From assembly GCF_010548245.1 (NCBI RefSeq), contig NZ_JAAGLR010000971.1, forward strand, positions 1 through 45,177: a DNA stretch of 45,177 bases, in the 5' to 3' direction. The DNA is from Streptomyces sp. SID11385 (GTDB lineage: Bacteria > Actinomycetota > Actinomycetes > Streptomycetales > Streptomycetaceae). Position numbers and translations under genes: made by a program. Below are positions 42,101 through 45,177 of this stretch, piece after piece (the first letter of the stretch is position 1; every line of letters starts with the position of its first letter). The notes beneath the pieces were generated by a model, which saw nothing but the letters and a program-made list of their open reading frames with translations, had not been told where the DNA came from and made no database searches.

Positions 42101-42328
42101 CTACCGCAGGGTGAGAGCTCCGGACGGGCAGGCCCACAGGGCCTCGCGTACGGCGTCCGACTGGGACTCCGAGGGCTGCTCGGCGAGGACGCGCACGAGC
42201 CCGTCCTGCTCGTCCTGGTCGAAGACGGCGGGCGCGGCGAGCACGCACTGCCCCGCCCCGACGCACCGCTCCCGTTCCGCGTTGACCCTCCCGCGTCCGG
42301 ACGCGCGCTCCTGGTCCGACAAGGCCAT
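42101..42328 (-). CDS. 3Fe-4S ferredoxin (P450 partner type)
   Basis: 75 aa. Cys22, Cys28 (CVGAGQC) and Cys67-Pro68 form the three-cysteine pattern of the small streptomycete [3Fe-4S] ferredoxins that donate electrons to P450s. APAVFDQDEQDGLV is also typical. The only P450 in the window is at 18397, 22 kb away in the biosynthetic operon, so the two probably work together. ATG 42328 has GGGGAGGGGG upstream; the open frame extends 27 codons further but that part does not look like ferredoxin. First gene of the transport operon. Confidence 0.9.
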   Translation of the reverse strand: MALSDQERASGRGRVNAERERCVGAGQCVLAAPAVFDQDEQDGLVRVLAEQPSESQSDAVREALWACPSGALTLR

Positions 42329-42379
42329 GAGGGCCCCCTCCCCTGTCACCGCGCATGCCCTCGGCAGCGCGGCAATCAG

Positions 42380-42409
42380 ACCATAGACGAAAACGACATC
42401 CATATTCAA
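42380..42409 (-). promoter_or_regulatory. Promoter of the transport operon with a degenerate Zur-like element
   Basis: On the minus strand TTGAAT and TATGGT are separated by 18 bases, a good sigma-70-type promoter about 50 bases before the ferredoxin start. The spacer region on the plus strand (42383-42405) begins ATAGA and ends TAT and contains CGAAAACGACAT. It matches the 35229-35251 palindrome at 13 of 23 positions but is not a good palindrome itself. The promoter call is firmer than the operator call. Confidence 0.5.
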
Positions 42410-42564
42410 CTACTGACTGTGCCGCAGCTGAGGCTTCCGGGCGGTATCGGGGCGCGCGGCCCCCTGGAGTCCGGAAGACCCTGTCCGGCAGGACGTCACT
42501 CGGCCCGGGCACAGGGCACCGACGCGAGCCCGTACCGGCGTCGCCCGCGCCCCGCACCCCGCGC

Positions 42565-42867
42565 GACCAGGAGCGCGAGCTGCCCGACTTCACCGAGTAC
42601 CGGCTGCGGGAGAGGGACGACAACGGTGTCGACGTTCACGTGCCGCCCCTGACCACATTGGGCACGCAGATGCAGCCGGACACCGCCGTCGCGCGCTCCG
42701 ACGCGCGGCTCGCCATCGACGTCCCGGCCACCACGATCAAGGAGAACCCGGCCCGCTTCGCGCGCCTCGCCGCCGTCCCTCTCCAGGACCCGGCGGCGGC
42801 CGTACGCGAACGGGACCGCGCGGTGAACGACCTCGGTCCCGCCGGGGCGCTGGTCAACGACCGGCAC
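42565..42867 (+). pseudogene. Amidohydrolase-2 family fragment
   Basis: About 100 codons in one frame, with no start and no family C-terminus. They read like the inside of an amidohydrolase of the ACMSD/gamma-resorcylate decarboxylase group: DFTEYRLRERDDNGVDVHV, TTLGTQMQPDTA, ARFARLAAVPLQDPAAAVRE and LGPAGALVND. Intact members (about 300-350 aa) have metal-binding His residues before and after this segment, which are missing. Similarity ends abruptly near 42867. It is most simply a remnant left by deletion. Confidence 0.6.
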
Positions 42868-43105
42868 AGACCGGCGCGCACGCGCTGCGCCTCGTCTTCA
42901 GCGGTCTCTTCGACCGCTTCCCCACCAGGAAGAGCCACAGCCCTCGCACGACCAGCAGGGCGGCACCCACGGCGGCGAACACGGGGAAGCCGCTCCGTGC
43001 CGGGAAGTACGCGCGCTCGTCGGCGACTTCGCGTACCTCGCCGTCCTTCCGGCCCTCCGGCCGCGGGCCGACGCGGGCGTACCCCTCACCGGAGGAACCC
43101 GGCAA
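42854..43105 (-). CDS. Short open frame with one membrane helix, doubtful
   Basis: 83 codons from a TTG that directly follows an in-frame stop. Residues around 43-62 (FPVFAAVGAALLVVRGLWLF) form a plausible membrane helix followed by KRSKRP. Third-position GC is high, as in real genes here. There is no convincing ribosome binding site, and the 3' end overlaps the amidohydrolase fragment. It may be the remains of a small membrane protein. Not recognised. Confidence 0.3.
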   Translation of the reverse strand: MPGSSGEGYARVGPRPEGRKDGEVREVADERAYFPARSGFPVFAAVGAALLVVRGLWLFLVGKRSKRPLKTRRSACAPVCAGR

Positions 43106-43336
43106 TCAGCGCGGACACCCGGAAGGACACCAGCAACGCCGGCAATGCCTGCCAGGCCCGCGGAGAACACGGCGGCCGGAAGCGGAGCACAGACGGGCTG
43201 GGCCGCGTCAGTAGCGAGGGGCGAGGCGGCTTCCCCCCACCGCCATCCGCGCCCCGCACCCCTACCCCGCCCATCGCCCTGACCCGCCGAAACACCGGTC
43301 AAGCGAGCCCTGGTCCCCCACTGGTCCCCCAAACGC

Positions 43337-43376
43337 CTCAGGGCCGGTGTCGGATTTCTCCGATACCGGCCCTGAG
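43337..43376 (-). terminator. Terminator downstream of tRNA-Pro
   Basis: Eighteen-base arms (CTCAGGGCCGGTGTCGGA and TCCGATACCGGCCCTGAG) pair with a single G-T wobble around a TTTC loop. It lies 17 bases past the tRNA 3' end on the minus strand. Confidence 0.8.
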
Positions 43377-43392
43377 CTGCGACTTCGTAAAG

Positions 43393-43466
<74 letters not shown>

Positions 43467-43573
43467 ATGCGCGAGTGACCTGGGCTTTCGGGTGGGAATC
43501 CCGGGCCGGACGCGCACAGAAAGCTTACCGCATCCCGGGCCGTGGTCGTGCCAGGTTTCCGGGCGGGCGGGCA

Positions 43574-43604
43574 TTGACCTCAAGTCCGGTTGAGGTTCTA
43601 ACGT
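43574..43604 (+). promoter_or_regulatory. MerR/SoxR-type promoter-operator, leaderless
   Basis: TTGACC (43574-43579) and TAACGT (43599-43604) are separated by 19 bases, the over-long spacer typical of MerR-family targets. Inside is CCTCAAGTCCGGTTGAGG (43578-43595), whose arms match the SoxR consensus CCTCAAGTTAACTTGAGG at 14 of 18 positions. The ATG at 43612 lies 7 bases after the -10, so the transcript should be leaderless. No MerR-family gene is in the window. Confidence 0.7.
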
Positions 43605-43611
43605 CGTCGGT

Positions 43612-44319
43612 ATGACGCTCTTCACACCGGCGCAGGCCGGTTCTCAGGGGTACGCGCGGCTTCCGGGCCTCATGTCGCGGCTGACCGGCGACGAGAAGCA
43701 CGGTCCCGCGGCGACCTCGACGCTCGACGCCCTGTGGGTGCTCTACGACCGGGTGCTGCGGGTGACACCGGAGACGGTGGACGATCCGGGGCGGGACCGG
43801 TTCCTGCTGTCGAAGGGGCACGGGCCCATGGCGTACTACGCGGTCCTCGCCGCGAAGGGCTTCGTGCCCGTCGAGTGGCTCGACGACTTCGGCGGCTTCG
43901 ACGCGCCGCTCGGCTTCCACCCGGACCGCACGCTCGTGCCCGGCGTCGAGATCAGCAGCGGCTCGCTCGGCCACGGGCTGCCGCTCGGGGTCGGGGTCGC
44001 GCTGGGTCTCAAGGCGCGCGGTCTGGGCGAGGCGGCCGTATGGGTGCTCGTCGGGGACGCCGAGCTGGACGAGGGCTCGAACGAGGAGGCCGTCGCCTTC
44101 GCGGGTGCCTCCGGGCTCGACCGGCTGCACACCCTCGTGATCGACAACGAGTCGGCCCGCTGGGGCCGCCGCGGCGCGCTCGCCGCACGCTTCGCGGCGG
44201 GCGGCTGGGCGGTCGAGGAGGTCGACGGCCGCGATCACGAGGCGCTGTACGCGGCCTTCACCGTCCCGCACGCGGGCCGCCCGCTCGCCGTCGTCGCCCA
44301 CGTCGAAGCCAAGAACTGA
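43612..44319 (+). CDS. Transketolase N-terminal subunit
   Basis: 235 aa, the thiamine diphosphate-binding half of a split transketolase. SKGHGP (about 67-72) and GSLGHGL match catalytic His regions. GDAELDEGSNEEAV with a downstream IDN is the ThDP/Mg2+ motif. It moves two-carbon ketol units between sugar phosphates once joined with the C-terminal subunit encoded 15 bases downstream. The N-terminus is shorter than in full-length TktA. ATG 43612 is chosen because the MerR-type promoter ends just before it and no Shine-Dalgarno sequence exists. The real substrate may differ from pentose phosphates. Confidence 0.85.
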   Translation: MTLFTPAQAGSQGYARLPGLMSRLTGDEKHGPAATSTLDALWVLYDRVLRVTPETVDDPGRDRFLLSKGHGPMAYYAVLAAKGFVPVEWLDDFGGFDAPLGFHPDRTLVPGVEISSGSLGHGLPLGVGVALGLKARGLGEAAVWVLVGDAELDEGSNEEAVAFAGASGLDRLHTLVIDNESARWGRRGALAARFAAGGWAVEEVDGRDHEALYAAFTVPHAGRPLAVVAHVEAKN

Positions 44320-44334
44320 ACGAGGAGCACCACC

Positions 44335-45177
44335 GTGGAATCCATGCGTGACCGTTTCGGCACCACCATGACCACTCTGCTGGACGAGGACGAGCGGCTC
44401 GCCGTCGTGCTCGCCGTGATCAGCGGCGACCGTTTCACCGAGGCCGCGGAGCGACATCCCGATCGGGTCATCGACCTCGGCATCCGCGAACAGCTGCTCG
44501 TGAGCGCGGGCGGCGGGCTCGCGCTCGCCGGGATGCGGCCGGTCCTGCACACCTTCGCGAGCTTCCTCGTGGAACGGCCCTTCGAGCAGGTCAAGCTCGA
44601 CTTCGGGCACCAGGGCGTCGGCGGCGTCCTGGTCAGCTCCGGGGCCTCCTACGACATCGCCTCGGGCGGCTTCACCCACATGTCGCCGGGCGACGTGGCC
44701 CTCGTCGGCACGCTCGACGGGTGGACCGTGCACGTCCCCGGCCACCCCGACGAGGCCGAGACGCTGCTGCGCCACGCGGTGCGGGGCGAGGACCGGGTCT
44801 ACGTCCGGCTCTCGGAACAGACGAACGCGAAGGCCCGGCCCGTCGACGGGAGCACCCCGCTCGTGCTGCGCGAAGGCCGCGCGGGCGTCGTCCTCGCGGT
44901 GGGGCCGCTGCTCGACGAGGTGCTCGCCGCCACCGAGGGCCTCGACGTCACCGTCCTGTACGCGACGACGGTGCGGCCCTTCGACGGCGCGGCACTGCGC
45001 GCCGCCGTGGACGCCGCCGACGCGGCGGACGTCGTCCTCGTCGAGCCCTACCTCGCCGGTACCTCCACGGCCGCCGTCGCCGAAGCGCTCGTCGACCGGC
45101 CGCACCGCGTCCTGGGCCTCGGGGTCGGCCGCGCCGAGCTGCGCCGGTACGGCTCCCCGGCCGAGCACGTCGCGGCG
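44335..45177 (+). CDS. Transketolase C-terminal subunit, cut by window edge
   Basis: 281 codons visible, no stop before the edge. Pyrimidine-binding domain with DRVIDLGIREQLLVSAGGGLALAG (split at IREQLLVSAGG), the catalytic Glu being in IREQ. ERPFEQVKLD and GGFTHMSPGDVAL follow, then the start of the C-terminal regulatory domain (LREGRAGVVLAVGPLL, VLYATTVRPFD). GTG start with GAGGAG 8 bases upstream. Pairs with the N-terminal subunit immediately upstream; only about 15-25 residues should be missing. Confidence 0.85.
   Translation, partial: MESMRDRFGTTMTTLLDEDERLAVVLAVISGDRFTEAAERHPDRVIDLGIREQLLVSAGGGLALAGMRPVLHTFASFLVERPFEQVKLDFGHQGVGGVLVSSGASYDIASGGFTHMSPGDVALVGTLDGWTVHVPGHPDEAETLLRHAVRGEDRVYVRLSEQTNAKARPVDGSTPLVLREGRAGVVLAVGPLLDEVLAATEGLDVTVLYATTVRPFDGAALRAAVDAADAADVVLVEPYLAGTSTAAVAEALVDRPHRVLGLGVGRAELRRYGSPAEHVAA

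Larger units (their letters stand above)
42410..43336. other. Gene-poor interval between transport operon and tRNA-Pro
   Basis: About 0.9 kb. It contains a broken amidohydrolase fragment (42565-42867, plus), a short membrane-type open frame (42854-43105, minus) and an 11-base direct repeat CTGGTCCCCCA at 43310-43320 and 43321-43331. Long plus-strand frames across it include non-coding and tRNA sequence. I see no intact gene I would trust here. Confidence 0.6.

Overview
The window is about 73% G+C by eye. It has streptomycete-style gene density, many GTG starts, many four-base ATGA/GTGA stop-start overlaps and family-typical proteins, so the source is almost certainly Streptomyces or a close relative. 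Gene functions below come from motifs read directly in the translated sequence; no database search was run.

Layout. (1) 1-3260, minus strand: a GntR/HutC-type regulator, an ADP-ribosylglycohydrolase and an NCS1-type nucleobase permease that runs off the left edge. (2) 3674-5917: two divergent genes whose products share the actinobacterial LQRxAGNAAV N-terminal motif seen in proteins linked to extracellular contractile injection systems; one carries a DUF4157-like HExxH site. (3) 5958-8697: an ArsR-type regulator divergent from an OsmC / YCII / YCII / fumarylacetoacetate-hydrolase operon, with a strong operator palindrome between them. A secreted tannase/feruloyl-esterase-family protein follows at 8768-10411. 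(4) 10645-11534: a sigma factor reduced to region 4, overlapping a single-pass PASTA-like protein. (5) 11692-42328: a salicylate-capped thiazoline metallophore cluster. (6) A gene-poor kilobase with a decayed amidohydrolase, then tRNA-Pro(GGG) on the minus strand, then a split transketolase (two subunits) behind a MerR/SoxR-type promoter, running off the right edge.

The metallophore cluster is the main system. Gene order and content match, as I recall it, the coelibactin locus of S. coelicolor (SCO7676-SCO7691). A 23.5-kb minus-strand operon (35144 to 11692; 7 of 9 junctions overlap by four bases) encodes two NRPSs, a saccharopine-dehydrogenase-like protein, a thiazolinyl reductase fused to a methyltransferase, a P450, a type II thioesterase, a second methyltransferase, a YbtP/YbtQ-like ABC pair and an MbtI/Irp9-type salicylate synthase. 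Divergent from it is the salicyl-AMP ligase. A second minus-strand operon (42328 to 37058) encodes a ferredoxin, a Tat lipoprotein solute-binding protein, two DppB/C-type permeases and a fused double ATPase.

Assembly logic inferred from domains: salicylate is made by the synthase, adenylated by the ligase and loaded on the ArCP of NRPS 1. NRPS 1 is ArCP-Cy-A-PCP-Cy-A-PCP; its first A domain has a threonine-like pocket and its second a cysteine pocket. NRPS 2 is docking-Cy-A(Cys, MT inserted)-PCP-TE. This predicts an aryl-(methyl)oxazoline-thiazoline-thiazoline/thiazolidine acid, with reduction and methylation. A perfect 10+3+10 palindrome resembling a Zur box lies between NRPS 1 and the ligase, so zinc rather than iron control is the leading hypothesis.
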